Shown one piece after another: positions 52,936-62,433 of a stretch of DNA of 64,000 bases. Below the pieces are notes generated by a model, which was not told the origin of the DNA, did no database searches, and was given only the letters and a program-made list of their open reading frames with translations. Source of the DNA: Actinopolyspora mzabensis (lineage in GTDB: Bacteria > Actinomycetota > Actinomycetes > Mycobacteriales > Pseudonocardiaceae). The stretch's first letter is position 1. Each line of letters starts with the position of its first letter. The stretch lies in assembly GCF_900101095.1 (NCBI RefSeq), contig NZ_FNFM01000010.1:208646-272645 (forward strand). The letters are read 5' to 3'. Both the position numbers and the translations under genes were made by a program.

Positions 52936-54432
52936 TCAGGCCGCCCGCGCGCGCCGCACCCGCAGCACGGTGGATCCGACCACTGCCACCAGCAGGATCG
53001 AGTAGATCCCCACGGCGAAGGGGCTGGCGAACAGCACTCCCACGTCTCCCTGGCTCATCGCCATCGCCCGCCGCAGCGAGGTCTCCGCCAGTGGCCCCAG
53101 GATCACGCCGATCAGCACCGGTGCCACCGGGAAGCCGTAGCGGCGCAGCATGAAACCGAGCGCCCCCACCACGTAGAGCAGCAGCACGTCGAACAGCGAG
53201 GACCTCGCGGTGTACACCCCGAGGGTGGCGAACACGACGATCCCGGCGTACAGATAGTTGCGCGGGATCCGCAGCAGCTTCGCCCACACCGGCGCGAACG
53301 GCAGGTTCAGCAACAGCAGCATGAGGCTGCCGATGAACAGGCTGGCCAGCAGCGCCCACACCAGGTCGGCCTCCTGGGTGAACAGCAGCGGCCCGGGACG
53401 CATCCCGTACTGCTGGAAGGCGCCGAGCATGATCGCCGCGGTGGCCGAGGTGGGCAGTCCCAGCCCCAGCAGCGGCACCAGCGAAGTGGCCGTGGTCGCG
53501 TTGTTGGCCGCCTCCGGGCCTGCCACGCCCTCGATGGCGCCCCGGCCGAACTCGTCGTCGCCACGCCTGCGGGACAGTGTTTTCTCGGTGCCGTAGGACA
53601 GGAACGTCGGTATCTCCGCGCCACCCGCGGGGATCACGCCGAACGGGATACCCAGCGCGGTGCCACGCAGCCACGGCCGCCAGGATCTGCCCAGGTCCCG
53701 TTTGCTCAGCCACGGCCTGCCCGAGGCGACCGTCTCGGTGGCGGGTTTCCGCCGCGCGCGGGAGGCCACGTACAGCACCTCACCGATCGCCAGCAGCCCC
53801 ACCGTCACCACGATGATGCTGATCCCGTCCAGCAGCCGCGGGCTGCCCAGCGTGAACCGGACCGCGCCGCTCTGCTCGTCGATGCCCACCATCGCCAGGG
53901 CCAGCCCGAGCCCGAGGCCGCTCAGGCCGCGCAGCACGTCGCCGGCCACGACGGCCGAGGTCGCCAGGAAGGCCAGCACGGTCAGCGCGAAGTACTCGGG
54001 AGGACCGAATCCGACCGCGAGGTCGACCATCAGCGGCGAGAAGAACACCACGAGCGTCACGGCCACGATGCTGGCCAGAAACGAACCCAGCACGGCCGTG
54101 GCCAGCGCCTGCGGGGCCCTGCGGCTCCTGGCCATCGGAAAGCCCTCGAACGCCGTGGCCATCGAGGAGCTCTGCCCCGGGGTGTTCAACAGGATCGCGG
54201 TGGTCGCCCCACCGAACTGGCCTCCGAAGTAGACCCCGGCGAACATGATGAAGGCGCCGGTGGGGTCCAGCTGGAACGTGACCGGCACCAGCAGGGCGAT
54301 CGCCATGGCGGTGCCGAGTCCCGGCAGCACACCCACGACCGTTCCCAGCACCACACCCGCCAGGCACAGCAGCAGGTTGACAGGGGTCAGCGCCGAGCCG
54401 AACCCGTCGAGCAGCAGCGACAGCGTTTCCAT
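52936..54432 (-). CDS. tctA: Tripartite tricarboxylate transporter, large permease TctA
   Basis: 498 aa from ATG 54432 (GTG 54435 is just upstream); the start overlaps the tctB stop. About 12 membrane helices. Family signatures: [20 protein letters not shown] near the N-terminus, [56 protein letters not shown], and [19 protein letters not shown]. With TctB and the periplasmic-type binding protein TctC it imports citrate or related carboxylates by secondary transport. The genes lie in the order tctC-tctB-tctA on the minus strand. Confidence 0.95.
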   Translation of the reverse strand: METLSLLLDGFGSALTPVNLLLCLAGVVLGTVVGVLPGLGTAMAIALLVPVTFQLDPTGAFIMFAGVYFGGQFGGATTAILLNTPGQSSSMATAFEGFPMARSRRAPQALATAVLGSFLASIVAVTLVVFFSPLMVDLAVGFGPPEYFALTVLAFLATSAVVAGDVLRGLSGLGLGLALAMVGIDEQSGAVRFTLGSPRLLDGISIIVVTVGLLAIGEVLYVASRARRKPATETVASGRPWLSKRDLGRSWRPWLRGTALGIPFGVIPAGGAEIPTFLSYGTEKTLSRRRGDDEFGRGAIEGVAGPEAANNATTATSLVPLLGLGLPTSATAAIMLGAFQQYGMRPGPLLFTQEADLVWALLASLFIGSLMLLLLNLPFAPVWAKLLRIPRNYLYAGIVVFATLGVYTARSSLFDVLLLYVVGALGFMLRRYGFPVAPVLIGVILGPLAETSLRRAMAMSQGDVGVLFASPFAVGIYSILLVAVVGSTVLRVRRARAA

Positions 54433-54989
54433 CACAGCACCTCCAGCAGCAGCCCGGAGGGCAGCGACAGACCCAGCCCGGTCGAGAAGGCCAGTTGCAC
54501 GGCGGACGAAACGATCACCGATATCCCCAGGTCACGCAGTTTGTGCTTGCTGCCCAGTGCGCAGGAGACACCCCAGAACAGCAGGGCTCCCGCCACGATC
54601 CATCCGGCGGTTCGCAGCAGCGCCAGATGCGCCACCAGGGTTCCGGCGGTCAGCAGCAACGGTTTCCAGTCACTACCCGCTCCGCTCGCATCGGCTTCCA
54701 TTTCGGACTGCTCCTCCGGCACGGTGGAGCGATGCCCGGGCAGCGCCACCCGCACGGCCAGCGACACACCCAGCACGACCAGCAGCGCGCCGATCACCGC
54801 CGGGAAGAACCGGGGACCGAGGAAGCTGACCGAGGAGGGCACGTCCATCATCGTGGTACGCAGCAGCAGGAAACCGCCGATCGCGCCGACCAGCACGCCC
54901 ACGAACAGTTCACTGCGCCCGGTCCAGAACGAACCGGAAGCGCTCTCGCCGTCCCGCCGCGAGGCGGTTCGTTGCACGAATGTGGTCAT
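54432..54989 (-). CDS. tctB: Tripartite tricarboxylate transporter, small subunit TctB
   Basis: 185 aa from ATG 54989, overlapping the tctC stop as ATGA. Four predicted membrane helices: ELFVGVLVGAIGGFLLLRTT, FFPAVIGALLVVLGVSLAVR, TAGWIVAGALLFWGVSCALG and the C-terminal VIVSSAVQLAFSTGLGLSL. The motif FLGPRFFPAVIG is the usual TctB signature. A variable charged loop (EEQSEMEADASGAGSDW) separates the halves. Small membrane partner of TctA. Confidence 0.92.
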   Translation of the reverse strand: MTTFVQRTASRRDGESASGSFWTGRSELFVGVLVGAIGGFLLLRTTMMDVPSSVSFLGPRFFPAVIGALLVVLGVSLAVRVALPGHRSTVPEEQSEMEADASGAGSDWKPLLLTAGTLVAHLALLRTAGWIVAGALLFWGVSCALGSKHKLRDLGISVIVSSAVQLAFSTGLGLSLPSGLLLEVL

Positions 54990-55975
54990 GACAGGCCCAG
55001 CTCCTCGCTGATTCGCTTGATGCGCGCCGTCTCGGACTCCAGGAAGGACCGGAACTCCTCACCGGTCTGGAAGGTGTCCTTCCAACCGTTGCGTTCCACC
55101 GCGTCCTGCCACTGCTCGCTGCCGTGCACCGTTGTGACGATCTTTTCCAGCTCCGCGCGCTGGGCATCCGACAGTCCCGGCGGGGCGACGACTCCGCGCC
55201 AGTTGGCCAACGAGGCGTCCACGCCCTGTTCGACGAACGTCGGAATGTCGACCCCTTCCAGCGGGCTTTGGGAGGAGACCCCGAGCGCACGCAGCTTGCC
55301 CGCCTCGATCTGCCCGGCGAACTCCGCGTAGCTGGAGACCCCCACGTCGAGTCCGCCGTCGAGCAACCCCGTGACGACCTCACCGCCGCCCGCGTAGGCG
55401 ATGTAGTTGAGTTCGGAGGTATCCACCCCGGCGGCGCGCAGCAGCATCCCCGCGAACAGGTGGTCCGTTCCGCCGGCCGAGCCGCCGCCGACGGCGACCG
55501 AGCGCGGGTCGGCCCGCCAGGCCGACATGAGGTCCTCCACCGTGCGGAACGGCGAGTTCTTCGGCACCACGACGACCTCGTAGTCGTCGGCCAGCCGCGC
55601 GATCGGGGTGACGTCGTCCAGCGTCGTGGCCGAGTCGGTGGTCTGGATGGCGCCGGTCATCACCGCACCGCTCATCATCAGCTTGTTGCCCTTGCCGGAC
55701 TGGTTCGCCAGCCGGGAGAGCCCGATGGTGCCGCCGGCGCCGGGCACGTTGAGAACCTCGGTGGCGTGCGAGAGGCCGTGGGCGTCCACCGAGCTCTGGA
55801 TCTCCCTGGCCACGGTGTCCCAGCCCCCGCCCGGGTCGGCGGGGGCCATCAGCTGCAGCTTCTCCCGGGGATCTTTTCCACCGGAGGCCTTCGTGTGGGC
55901 GTCGGCCAGGCCCGCCCCCACGAGGACCACGCCCAGGACCGCGGCGGTCAGGCGCAGGATCAGTCGTCCCGTCAT
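54986..55975 (-). CDS. tctC: Tripartite tricarboxylate transporter substrate-binding protein TctC
   Basis: 329 aa from ATG 55975, preceded by GGGAAG. A signal peptide (RLILRLTAAVLGVVLVGAGL, then ADA) exports it; no lipobox is seen. BugE/TctC-type binding-protein motifs: LQLMAPADPGGGWDTVAREI, VLNVPGAGGTIGLSRLANQS, VVVPKNSPFRTVEDLMSAWR, GGGSAGGTDHLFAGMLLRAA, and ALGVSSQSPLEGVDIPTFVE. It captures the carboxylate for TctAB. First gene of the tctCBA operon and divergent from the sensor kinase, which probably detects the same ligand. Confidence 0.94.
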   Translation of the reverse strand: MTGRLILRLTAAVLGVVLVGAGLADAHTKASGGKDPREKLQLMAPADPGGGWDTVAREIQSSVDAHGLSHATEVLNVPGAGGTIGLSRLANQSGKGNKLMMSGAVMTGAIQTTDSATTLDDVTPIARLADDYEVVVVPKNSPFRTVEDLMSAWRADPRSVAVGGGSAGGTDHLFAGMLLRAAGVDTSELNYIAYAGGGEVVTGLLDGGLDVGVSSYAEFAGQIEAGKLRALGVSSQSPLEGVDIPTFVEQGVDASLANWRGVVAPPGLSDAQRAELEKIVTTVHGSEQWQDAVERNGWKDTFQTGEEFRSFLESETARIKRISEELGLS

Positions 55976-56289
55976 GGTTTCTTCCCTGCGAAGTCCGGAT
56001 CTTTCACGTCGACTCCGCGCCCCGCTGTCCCCGGTTCGTCGTGGCCGGAAGCGCCCGCGGCGAAGGTGCACCGCGATCTCGGCGGCGCGACACCGCGAGA
56101 TGAACAGCACGTTACGAGTCGTGGATCACAGGGTGTGGGTCACACCCGTTCGGTGGAAATGTGGTGTTCATAAACGCAGTAATGGTCGTTGTGGTCACGG
56201 GTCCACCGCAGTTCCGGGCCACGTCCCGCCGTGGTTTCCCGTCGCGCTGCGCTGCCGTTACCGTCGTACGGTCGTCGACAGCCGGAGGG
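55976..56289. promoter_or_regulatory. Divergent control region between tctC and the two-component system
   Basis: 314 nt without a gene. GGGTGTG-ggt-CACACCC (56131-56147) is a perfect 7-bp inverted repeat, and GATCACA just before it and GTGGTCAC at 56191 share its half-site. These are good candidates for response-regulator binding sites that activate tctCBA. GGAGGGG at 56284-56290 directly abuts the proposed kinase start codon. Confidence 0.5.
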
Positions 56290-58008
56290 GTGGACGTCAT
56301 CGCCGAGGGCAACACCACGCGCACCCGCAGGTCCGCGCGCCGCTGGCCGCTGGCGGGCCAGTTCTTCGCGCTGCAGCTGGTGCTGGTCGTGCTCGCGCTC
56401 GTGGCCAGCGGGCTGTTCTGGTGGCGCAACACCCGCGCTGAGCTCGACGAGCAGTACGCACAGCGCGTGCTGGCCATCGCCGAGTCGGTCGCCACGCTGC
56501 ACACGGTGCGCGACGCCTTCGACGATCCGCACCCCGAGAGCACCATCGCTCCGCTCGCCGAACGAATCCGCCGGGCCACCGGCGCCTCCTTCATCGTCGT
56601 CGCGAACAGGCAGCAGATCCGCTACTCGCACCCCGAGCCCGAGCGCATCGGCCACCGGCTGTCCACCGACGCCGCCCCGGCGCTGGCGGGCAACGTCTGG
56701 ACCGGGATCCAGACCGGCACCACCGGCCGTTCCATGCGTGCCAAGGTGCCGGTGCTCGACGAGTCGGGGGCGGTGATCGGCGTCGTTTCCGTCGGCGTGC
56801 CCGTCTCGACGGTCAGCGAGGAGGTCTCGCAGAGCCTTCCCGAACTGCTGGGAACCGTGCTGACCCTGGTGGTGCTGGGCGGGCTCGGCACCTACCTCGT
56901 GTTCCGCAGGATGCGCCGGATGACCTTCGGTATGGCGGCCGACGAGATCGGCAGCCTGGTCGAACACCGGATGGCCATGCTGCACGCCCTCAAGGAAGGT
57001 GTGGTCGCCTTCGATCCCTCCGGGAGGATCACCCTGGTCAACGACGAGGCACACCGGTTGCTCGGGCTGCCTTCGGACGCCGAGGGCCGATACCTCGAGG
57101 AGCTCGAACTGCCGGAGCGGTTGCACGAGGTGCTGGCTGGGCAGGCCGACGGCACCGATCAGATCGTGCTGCGGCGGGGCAGGGTGCTGGCGCTGAACCG
57201 GATGCCGGTCCGACTGGACAGCACCGAGGGCGGCTCGGTGGTCACGCTGCGCGACCGCACCCAGCTCGACCAGCTCGCCCGGGAACTCGACGGGGCGCGG
57301 ACCACCACCGACGCGCTCCGGGCCCAGGCGCACGAGTTCTCCAACCGCATCCACACCATTTCCGGCCTGCTCGAACTCGGCGAGTACGAGCAGGCGCGCA
57401 GTTTCGTCGACGAGCTCAGCGCCTCCCACGGGCGCTTCACCGAGGACCTCACCACCCGCGTACGTGACGCCGCCGTCGCCGCCCTGCTGCTGGCGAAATC
57501 GGCCGCCGCCGCCGAGCGGGGCGCGGAGTTCGTGCTCGGCACCGACACCGACCTTGACGCCCTGCCCTCCACCACGGCCAGGGACGACCTGATACTGGTG
57601 GTGGGCAACCTCATCGACAACGCGTTGGAGTCACTGGCGGGCTCCGGACGAGTACGGGTGTCGTTGTCGTCGGAGGAAGCCGACGGGGCCGCGGTCACCC
57701 GCATCGAGGTCGGCGACTCCGGCGCGGGCATCGCCCCCGAACTGGCCGAGGAGGTGTTCCGCGCGGGTTTCACCACCAAGGTGGCCCAGCAGGGCGGCAC
57801 CGGCGGGCTGGGGCTGGCCCTGGTCCGACAGACCTGCCGAAACCGGGGAGGTTGGGTGCGCGCCGACAACGACGACGGCGCGGTCTTCACCGCGCTGCTG
57901 CCCGTGGTGGGCGAGGTCGCCGGAACGGGGAAACCCGACGGAACGCCCGAGAACCAACCGCGGCCGACCCGGGCCGGCCCCCAGTCGTCCCAGTGGAGGC
58001 CCAGATGA
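56290..58008 (+). CDS. Sensor histidine kinase, CitA/DcuS type
   Basis: 572 aa from GTG 56290; the purine-rich site is very close to it, so the true start may differ by a few codons. Two membrane helices (about 24-44 and 183-203) bracket an extracytoplasmic PASp/sCache-like domain with VANRQQIRYSHPEPERIGHR and GRSMRAKVPVLDESGAVIGV, the citrate-sensor signature. A cytoplasmic PAS domain (EGVVAFDPSGRITLVNDEAH) follows, then the phosphorylated His348 in AQAHEFSNRIHTISGLL and the ATPase boxes NLIDNALESLAG and GDSGAGI, then GGTGGLGLALVRQ. Its stop overlaps the regulator start. It probably senses a tricarboxylate or dicarboxylate imported by TctCBA. Confidence 0.93.
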   Translation: MDVIAEGNTTRTRRSARRWPLAGQFFALQLVLVVLALVASGLFWWRNTRAELDEQYAQRVLAIAESVATLHTVRDAFDDPHPESTIAPLAERIRRATGASFIVVANRQQIRYSHPEPERIGHRLSTDAAPALAGNVWTGIQTGTTGRSMRAKVPVLDESGAVIGVVSVGVPVSTVSEEVSQSLPELLGTVLTLVVLGGLGTYLVFRRMRRMTFGMAADEIGSLVEHRMAMLHALKEGVVAFDPSGRITLVNDEAHRLLGLPSDAEGRYLEELELPERLHEVLAGQADGTDQIVLRRGRVLALNRMPVRLDSTEGGSVVTLRDRTQLDQLARELDGARTTTDALRAQAHEFSNRIHTISGLLELGEYEQARSFVDELSASHGRFTEDLTTRVRDAAVAALLLAKSAAAAERGAEFVLGTDTDLDALPSTTARDDLILVVGNLIDNALESLAGSGRVRVSLSSEEADGAAVTRIEVGDSGAGIAPELAEEVFRAGFTTKVAQQGGTGGLGLALVRQTCRNRGGWVRADNDDGAVFTALLPVVGEVAGTGKPDGTPENQPRPTRAGPQSSQWRPR

Positions 58009-58706
58009 TCCGAGTTCTCGTGGTCGACGACGACGTCCGGGTCGCGGACAACCACCGCAAACTCGTCGAGAGCATGGCCGGATTCGAGGCGGCGGGCGTG
58101 GCACACACCGCCCACGAGGCACTGACCATGAGCGAACGGTTGCTACCGGACCTGGTGCTGCTGGACCTGTACCTGCCGGACGAATCCGGGGTGCGGGTGT
58201 TGCAGCGGCTGCGGGGCAACGCCCACCCGCTCGACGTCCTGGTGATCACCGCGGTGCGGGACGTGGAGACGGTCAAGGCCGCCATGCAGGGCGGTGCGGT
58301 GCACTACCTGCTCAAGCCCTTCCCGTTCCGGGAGCTGCGGGAACGGCTGAACGGCTACGCGGAGGCCCAGCACGAACTCGACTCGGTCGACGAGGCGGAG
58401 CAGGCCGATGTGGACCGGGTCTACGGCAAGCTGCGCGCCGCCGAACCCCAGCACACCGTTCCCGAGGAGCTGCCCAAGGGGCTTTCCGCGGTCACCGCGC
58501 GCCTCGTGCTCGACACGCTGCGCTCGGCCGAGACCGACCTGTCCGCCTCCGAGGTCGCCAACAACGCGGGACTGTCCCGGGTAAGCGCCAGGCGCTACCT
58601 CGACCACTTCGCCACCACCGGCAGGATCACGCTGCACCTGCGGTACGGCTCGGCGGGCAGACCCGAGCACCGCTACCGGTGGGCGAGCGGGCGCGGCGCG
58701 CAGTGA
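58005..58706 (+). CDS. Response regulator, CitB/DcuR type
   Basis: 233 aa from ATG 58005 (GGAGG 6 nt upstream), overlapping the kinase gene by 4 nt. Receiver domain with acidic pocket VLVVDDDVRVADN, phosphoacceptor Asp54 in LVLLDLYLPDESG, and Lys104 in YLLKPFPFRELRERL. The C-terminal helix-turn-helix (SASEVANNAGLSRVSARRYL, then DHFATTGRITLHLRYG) is typical of CitB-type regulators. Likely activator of the divergent tctCBA operon. Confidence 0.94.
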   Translation: MIRVLVVDDDVRVADNHRKLVESMAGFEAAGVAHTAHEALTMSERLLPDLVLLDLYLPDESGVRVLQRLRGNAHPLDVLVITAVRDVETVKAAMQGGAVHYLLKPFPFRELRERLNGYAEAQHELDSVDEAEQADVDRVYGKLRAAEPQHTVPEELPKGLSAVTARLVLDTLRSAETDLSASEVANNAGLSRVSARRYLDHFATTGRITLHLRYGSAGRPEHRYRWASGRGAQ

Positions 58707-58797
58707 GCAACCGGTCTCCCCACGCAGCTTCCGGAACTTCCGGCGCCTTTCGGACACGCTCGCACCGCGGCCGTGCGGCTCTGTCAGGATCGTCGGC

Positions 58798-59547
58798 ATG
58801 ACATCGTCCGCGGCGACGGTCCGCCACCTCACCGGAGCAGCCGAACTGCTCACCGTGGCCGGTGCCGACACCTACACCCGCATGACCGTGGCAGAGGAAA
58901 CGGTCGGTTACGCCACCGACGAGGCGGTCGCCTGGTTCACCCGCGTTCCGTGGCAGCCCGGTTCGCTCTCACTGCGTGGTCGGCCGCACGCGGCCCTCGA
59001 CCTGCTCGCCGAACTACGGGAAGTGGGACTGCTCGACTCGGTCGAATCCGTTCGGCTGCCGCTGCTGACCGGTGATGACGAAGACGAGCGGCTGCCCGTC
59101 TCCCGACTGGAGGACTGGTACTTCCTCGCGGCCGAAGACGCGCCCGAGTGGCGGCGCGGCGAGGCGGCGGTCGAAGTGCTGTCGAACGAGGAGAGCGGGT
59201 CGATCGAGCGACTGCTGCGGGAGGGGCATCCGGCCACCTCGGCGAACCCGCACGCCTCGGGCATCCGCCGGTGGTTCGGCATCCGCGACGGTGACCGGCT
59301 CGTCGCCTGCGGGGCCGACCGGAGCATCAACGGTGTCGGTTTCCTCGCCAAGATCACCGTCGATCCCGCCCACGGCGGTCGCGGCTTGGGAAGCGACCTG
59401 ACGGCGGCGATGACCCGTGCGCTGCTCGACGAGTTCGGCGAGGTCGCGCTGGGTGTGACCGTGGCCAACGCTCGGGCGATCGACGTCTACGAGCGGCTGG
59501 GCTACCGCCGGGTCGCCGACGTCAGCTCGGTGCGGCTCCTCGAGTGA
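58798..59547 (+). CDS. GNAT family N-acetyltransferase
   Basis: 249 aa from ATG 58798. The C-terminal half holds the acetyl-CoA site (GFLAKITVDPAHGGRGLGSD, then LTAAMTRALLDEFGEVALGV and TVANARAIDVYERLGYRRVA). The N-terminal half (residues 1-130) is divergent and may be a degenerate second GNAT domain. Substrate unknown. It follows the two-component system after about 90 nt but need not belong to it. Confidence 0.85.
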   Translation: MTSSAATVRHLTGAAELLTVAGADTYTRMTVAEETVGYATDEAVAWFTRVPWQPGSLSLRGRPHAALDLLAELREVGLLDSVESVRLPLLTGDDEDERLPVSRLEDWYFLAAEDAPEWRRGEAAVEVLSNEESGSIERLLREGHPATSANPHASGIRRWFGIRDGDRLVACGADRSINGVGFLAKITVDPAHGGRGLGSDLTAAMTRALLDEFGEVALGVTVANARAIDVYERLGYRRVADVSSVRLLE

Positions 59548-59625
59548 AGGGGTCGGGGAGTCCCATGAGGACGGTGCAGCCCTGATCACGCGATCTCGCC
59601 GAGATCCTGCGGAACAGCAGTCCCG

Positions 59626-60126
59626 TCAGAACAGCCTGCCCGCCTCTTCGGGAGGTGGCTCCTCCAAACGCAGCAGAAAGCGCTTGCGGTCCAGCCCGCC
59701 GCCGAAGCCGGTCAGGCTGCCGTCGGCGCCGACCACGCGATGGCAGGGCACGATCACAGCCAGCGGGTTGCGTCCGGTCGCGGTCCCCACGGCCCGGGAC
59801 AGGCCGGGATTGCCGAGTTCGCGGGCCAGTTCGCCGTAGCTGCGCGTCTCGCCGTAACCGATCCCGGCGATCAGCTCCCACACCCGCTGCTCGAACTCGT
59901 CGCCGTGCAATGCCAGCGGAAGATCGAACCGGGTGCGTTCGCCCGCGAAGTACTCGGCGAGTTGTTCCCTGGTGCGTCGAAAGTCCCCGTCGGCGCGGGG
60001 GCCGAGCGTCGCCGCCGGGTTCTCGTGTTCGCGGCCCTCGAAGTGCAGTCCGACCAGGTGCTCGCCCTCGGCCACGACGGTCAGCTCGCCGACCGGTGAG
60101 TCGATCACCGTGTGTCTCGTGCTCAT
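59626..60126 (-). CDS. ogt: Methylated-DNA-protein-cysteine methyltransferase
   Basis: 166 aa from ATG 60126. Suicidal repair protein that moves methyl groups from O6-methylguanine to itself. The active-site motif is IVPCHRVVGADGSLTGFGGG with Cys128; the DNA-binding helix-turn-helix has SYGELARELGNPGLSRAVGT and ATGRNPL, with the arginine finger in ..LSRAVG. N-terminal domain begins STRHTVIDSPVGELTVVAEG. Stands alone, convergent with the GNAT gene. Confidence 0.96.
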   Translation of the reverse strand: MSTRHTVIDSPVGELTVVAEGEHLVGLHFEGREHENPAATLGPRADGDFRRTREQLAEYFAGERTRFDLPLALHGDEFEQRVWELIAGIGYGETRSYGELARELGNPGLSRAVGTATGRNPLAVIVPCHRVVGADGSLTGFGGGLDRKRFLLRLEEPPPEEAGRLF

Positions 60127-60300
60127 GCCGTGGTCCCCGAAACCTGCCCCGACGGTGTGTCCACCACGAGTGTAAGCGCGGCAGGTGGGTCGGTTTTCCG
60201 TCGTCGCACTCGACGTGCTTCGGATCGATGCTTGCCGGTTCGGGAACTCACATGAAGGTTCTGTCCTCCGTTCGACGGATACTGACTCTCACCGCTCGTT

Positions 60301-60321
60301 ATATATCGGTTTACGATATAT
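60301..60321 (+). promoter_or_regulatory. Operator of the PadR-type repressor
   Basis: ATATATCG-gttta-CGATATAT is a perfect inverted repeat with 8-bp arms, in an A/T-rich patch 9 nt before the first ATG of the padR gene. The A/T-rich symmetric site fits PadR-family autoregulation. It probably overlaps the -10 region, giving repression by blocking RNA polymerase. Confidence 0.65.
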
Positions 60322-60330
60322 CATGTTCAC

Positions 60331-60681
60331 ATGACACGGCGAGCCATGTCCGAGCAGTCGTTCCTGATGCTGACCGTGCTGGCCGACGGTGCCCTGCACG
60401 GCTACGGAATCGTGCGTGCGGTGAGCGAGCTCTCCCAACAGCGGGTCGTGCTGCGGGTGGGCACCCTCTACGGGGTGATCGACCGGTTGTGTAGCGACGG
60501 CCTCGTGGAGCTCGACAGCGAGCAGGTCCACAACGGCCGGTTGCGCCGGTACTACCGCATCACCGACAACGGACTGACCACATTGGCCGGTGAGACCGCT
60601 CGCCGCTCCGAGGTCGTGCGGGCGGCCACCGAGCGGTTGCGGACCCGGGGACTGCTGCCGGAATCGGGTGGCACGGCATGA
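60331..60681 (+). CDS. PadR family transcriptional regulator
   Basis: 116 aa from ATG 60331 (a second ATG at 60346). The winged helix of the PadR family is clear: EQSFLMLTVLADGALHGYGI, VRAVSELSQQRVVLRVGTLY, GVIDRLCSDGLVELDS and RYYRITDNGLTTLAGE. It lacks the long C-terminal dimerisation helix of PadR itself, as in the small subfamily 2. A palindromic operator precedes it. The downstream membrane-protein gene overlaps by 4 nt (ATGA), the common PadR plus membrane protein arrangement. Confidence 0.93.
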   Translation: MTRRAMSEQSFLMLTVLADGALHGYGIVRAVSELSQQRVVLRVGTLYGVIDRLCSDGLVELDSEQVHNGRLRRYYRITDNGLTTLAGETARRSEVVRAATERLRTRGLLPESGGTA

Positions 60682-61742
60682 CGCGGCTGGAACAGCGCTA
60701 CCGACGTCTGCTGCGGCTGCTGCCGAGCTGGTACCGCGCCGACCGCGAGGAGGAGATGGTGGACGTCTTCCTGCTCGCCGACGCGGCGAAGCACAGCGGG
60801 GGAGTGGACGGGGAGCAGGACGACTGGGGCGACGGGGACGGCTGGGACGAGGACCTGCGCGGGGAGTACGGCTGGCCCGACTGGCGCGAGTTCCTCGCCG
60901 TGGCGGGGCTCGCGGTCCGAACCCGCTTCGGTGGTGTCGGAGCCCCGAGCGCGGCCCGTCCGCGGGGCGACACCGTTCGCACCATCGCGCTGCTCGGACT
61001 GCTCGTGCGCGCCGTGCTGGCACTCGTTTCCGTGGGCAGTCTGGTGCGCGTCCAGCTTCGGGGTGGCACGGCGTTCGCGGACCCCACCACGCTGCTGTTC
61101 CCGTCCGGTGGGTACATCTTCCTGAGCTTGCTGCCCGGCCTGTTGTGGGTTCCCGCGTATCTCTTGCTGGTGCTGGGGAAGCGCCGTGCGGGCATGCTCT
61201 GTTCGGGGGTGGCGCTGCTGCCCTCGCTGCTCTCGGTGATTCCCACGGACAACACCCCGGCCATGCTCCTCACCAGTGTGATCACGGGATTCGGCATCTG
61301 GTTGCCCGTCGGGTGCGTGTTCCTCGGCTTCCACCGCGACGCGCCCGAGCCCGCGCGGAAACCGTGGTTGCTCGCGTTGCCGACCGGGGTTCTCGCCGCC
61401 TTGATTCTCGTACTGCTGGGATGGCTCGTTCCGCCCGTGGTGGTGGCGGGGCCGCAGGTCTGTGGCCTGCTCGTCGTCGCCGTGTTCACTCTGGTCGTAC
61501 GACTTCGTTCCCCGGGGCGTGTTCCGAACTCTTGGTCGGCAGCGCTGGCGGTGGTCGGTGCGCTGTTCCTGCTGGAACACGCGACGCTGTCCGTCGTCTT
61601 CGGGATTACGGAAGTGGTTCCGGTGCTCTCCGTGCTCGTGCCGTTGGCGGTACTCGGCCTGTGCTGCGGGGGTCTGGCTGTCACCGCCGCCCGTGCACCA
61701 CGCGGCGATCGTTCGGATGCGGTCGATGTGACCGAGCGCTGA
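60678..61742 (+). CDS. Membrane protein co-transcribed with padR
   Basis: 354 aa from ATG 60678, overlapping padR. The N-terminal 60 residues (YRRLLRLLPSWYRADREEEM, then VDVFLLADAAKHSGG) form the cytoplasmic helical motif found in proteins paired with PadR regulators. It is followed by an acidic Gly-rich linker and about eight membrane helices, e.g. TIALLGLLVRAVLALVSVGS and LLALPTGVLAALILVLLGW. No transport motif is recognised. Probably a stress- or ligand-regulated membrane protein controlled by the PadR repressor. Confidence 0.85.
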   Translation: MTRLEQRYRRLLRLLPSWYRADREEEMVDVFLLADAAKHSGGVDGEQDDWGDGDGWDEDLRGEYGWPDWREFLAVAGLAVRTRFGGVGAPSAARPRGDTVRTIALLGLLVRAVLALVSVGSLVRVQLRGGTAFADPTTLLFPSGGYIFLSLLPGLLWVPAYLLLVLGKRRAGMLCSGVALLPSLLSVIPTDNTPAMLLTSVITGFGIWLPVGCVFLGFHRDAPEPARKPWLLALPTGVLAALILVLLGWLVPPVVVAGPQVCGLLVVAVFTLVVRLRSPGRVPNSWSAALAVVGALFLLEHATLSVVFGITEVVPVLSVLVPLAVLGLCCGGLAVTAARAPRGDRSDAVDVTER

Positions 61743-61854
61743 GCGACTACCGGCGGCAGCGGTGCGGCGGGTGCGTCCGGGGGCCGGGGGCGGTTCTGGA
61801 CACCGTTTGACGTTGGAAAGTTCGCCGCACGACGGAAAACCGGTTGTTTCCCAC

Positions 61855-62433
61855 CTAGCGCGGTTCATCGGCCAACAGACTGAACACCACGCTGTCACGC
61901 CGTCCGCCCTGAAAGCGGATGCGCGACCGCAACACTCCTTCACGTGTGAAGCCGCACCGCTCGGCCACCCGCTGGGAGGCGATGTTGTCGGGAGCGCAGG
62001 TCAGTTCCAGGCGCTCCAGCTCCAGGTGGTCGAACACCCAACGTGCCAAGAGTCGTAGTGTCCGCGTGGCCAGGCCGCGCCCTCGTGCGTGGGGTGCGAG
62101 CCAGTAACCGGCCGCCGCACGTCCCTGGTCGAGGGCGACTTCGTAGATCGAGGCGCCTCCCAGGACGAGATCGTGCTCGGTGGCCTCGACCACGGCGAAG
62201 TTGATCGCCTCACCGCGGAGCCGCATTTTCTCGTGCTCCACCATGTCCTGCTGCACGTGTGCGATCGTGAACGGTTCCACGAGCGGCCAGGAGAAGTGCA
62301 GGCACAACTCGTCGGAGAAGCCGTCGAACCACTGCCGCGCGTCGGAGGTGGTCCAGGAGCGCAGTGCCACGACGTCGTCGGAGAGCGGTGGATCCGGGAA
62401 CGGTAACGCTGACACGCCCACACGATAGGGCAT
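61855..62433 (-). CDS. GNAT family N-acetyltransferase (RimJ/RimL-like)
   Basis: 192 aa from ATG 62433; GTGs at 62421 and 62415 are alternatives, and no site has a strong ribosome sequence. RimJ/L-type domain: VVALRSWTTSDARQWFDGFS, GYWLAPHARGRGLATRTLRL, LLARWVFDHLELERLELTCA, and NIASQRVAERCGFTREGVLR. Such enzymes acetylate protein N-termini or small amines. It lies just before the region that leads to the integrated element and is convergent with the PadR-linked membrane gene. Confidence 0.9.
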   Translation of the reverse strand: MPYRVGVSALPFPDPPLSDDVVALRSWTTSDARQWFDGFSDELCLHFSWPLVEPFTIAHVQQDMVEHEKMRLRGEAINFAVVEATEHDLVLGGASIYEVALDQGRAAAGYWLAPHARGRGLATRTLRLLARWVFDHLELERLELTCAPDNIASQRVAERCGFTREGVLRSRIRFQGGRRDSVVFSLLADEPR

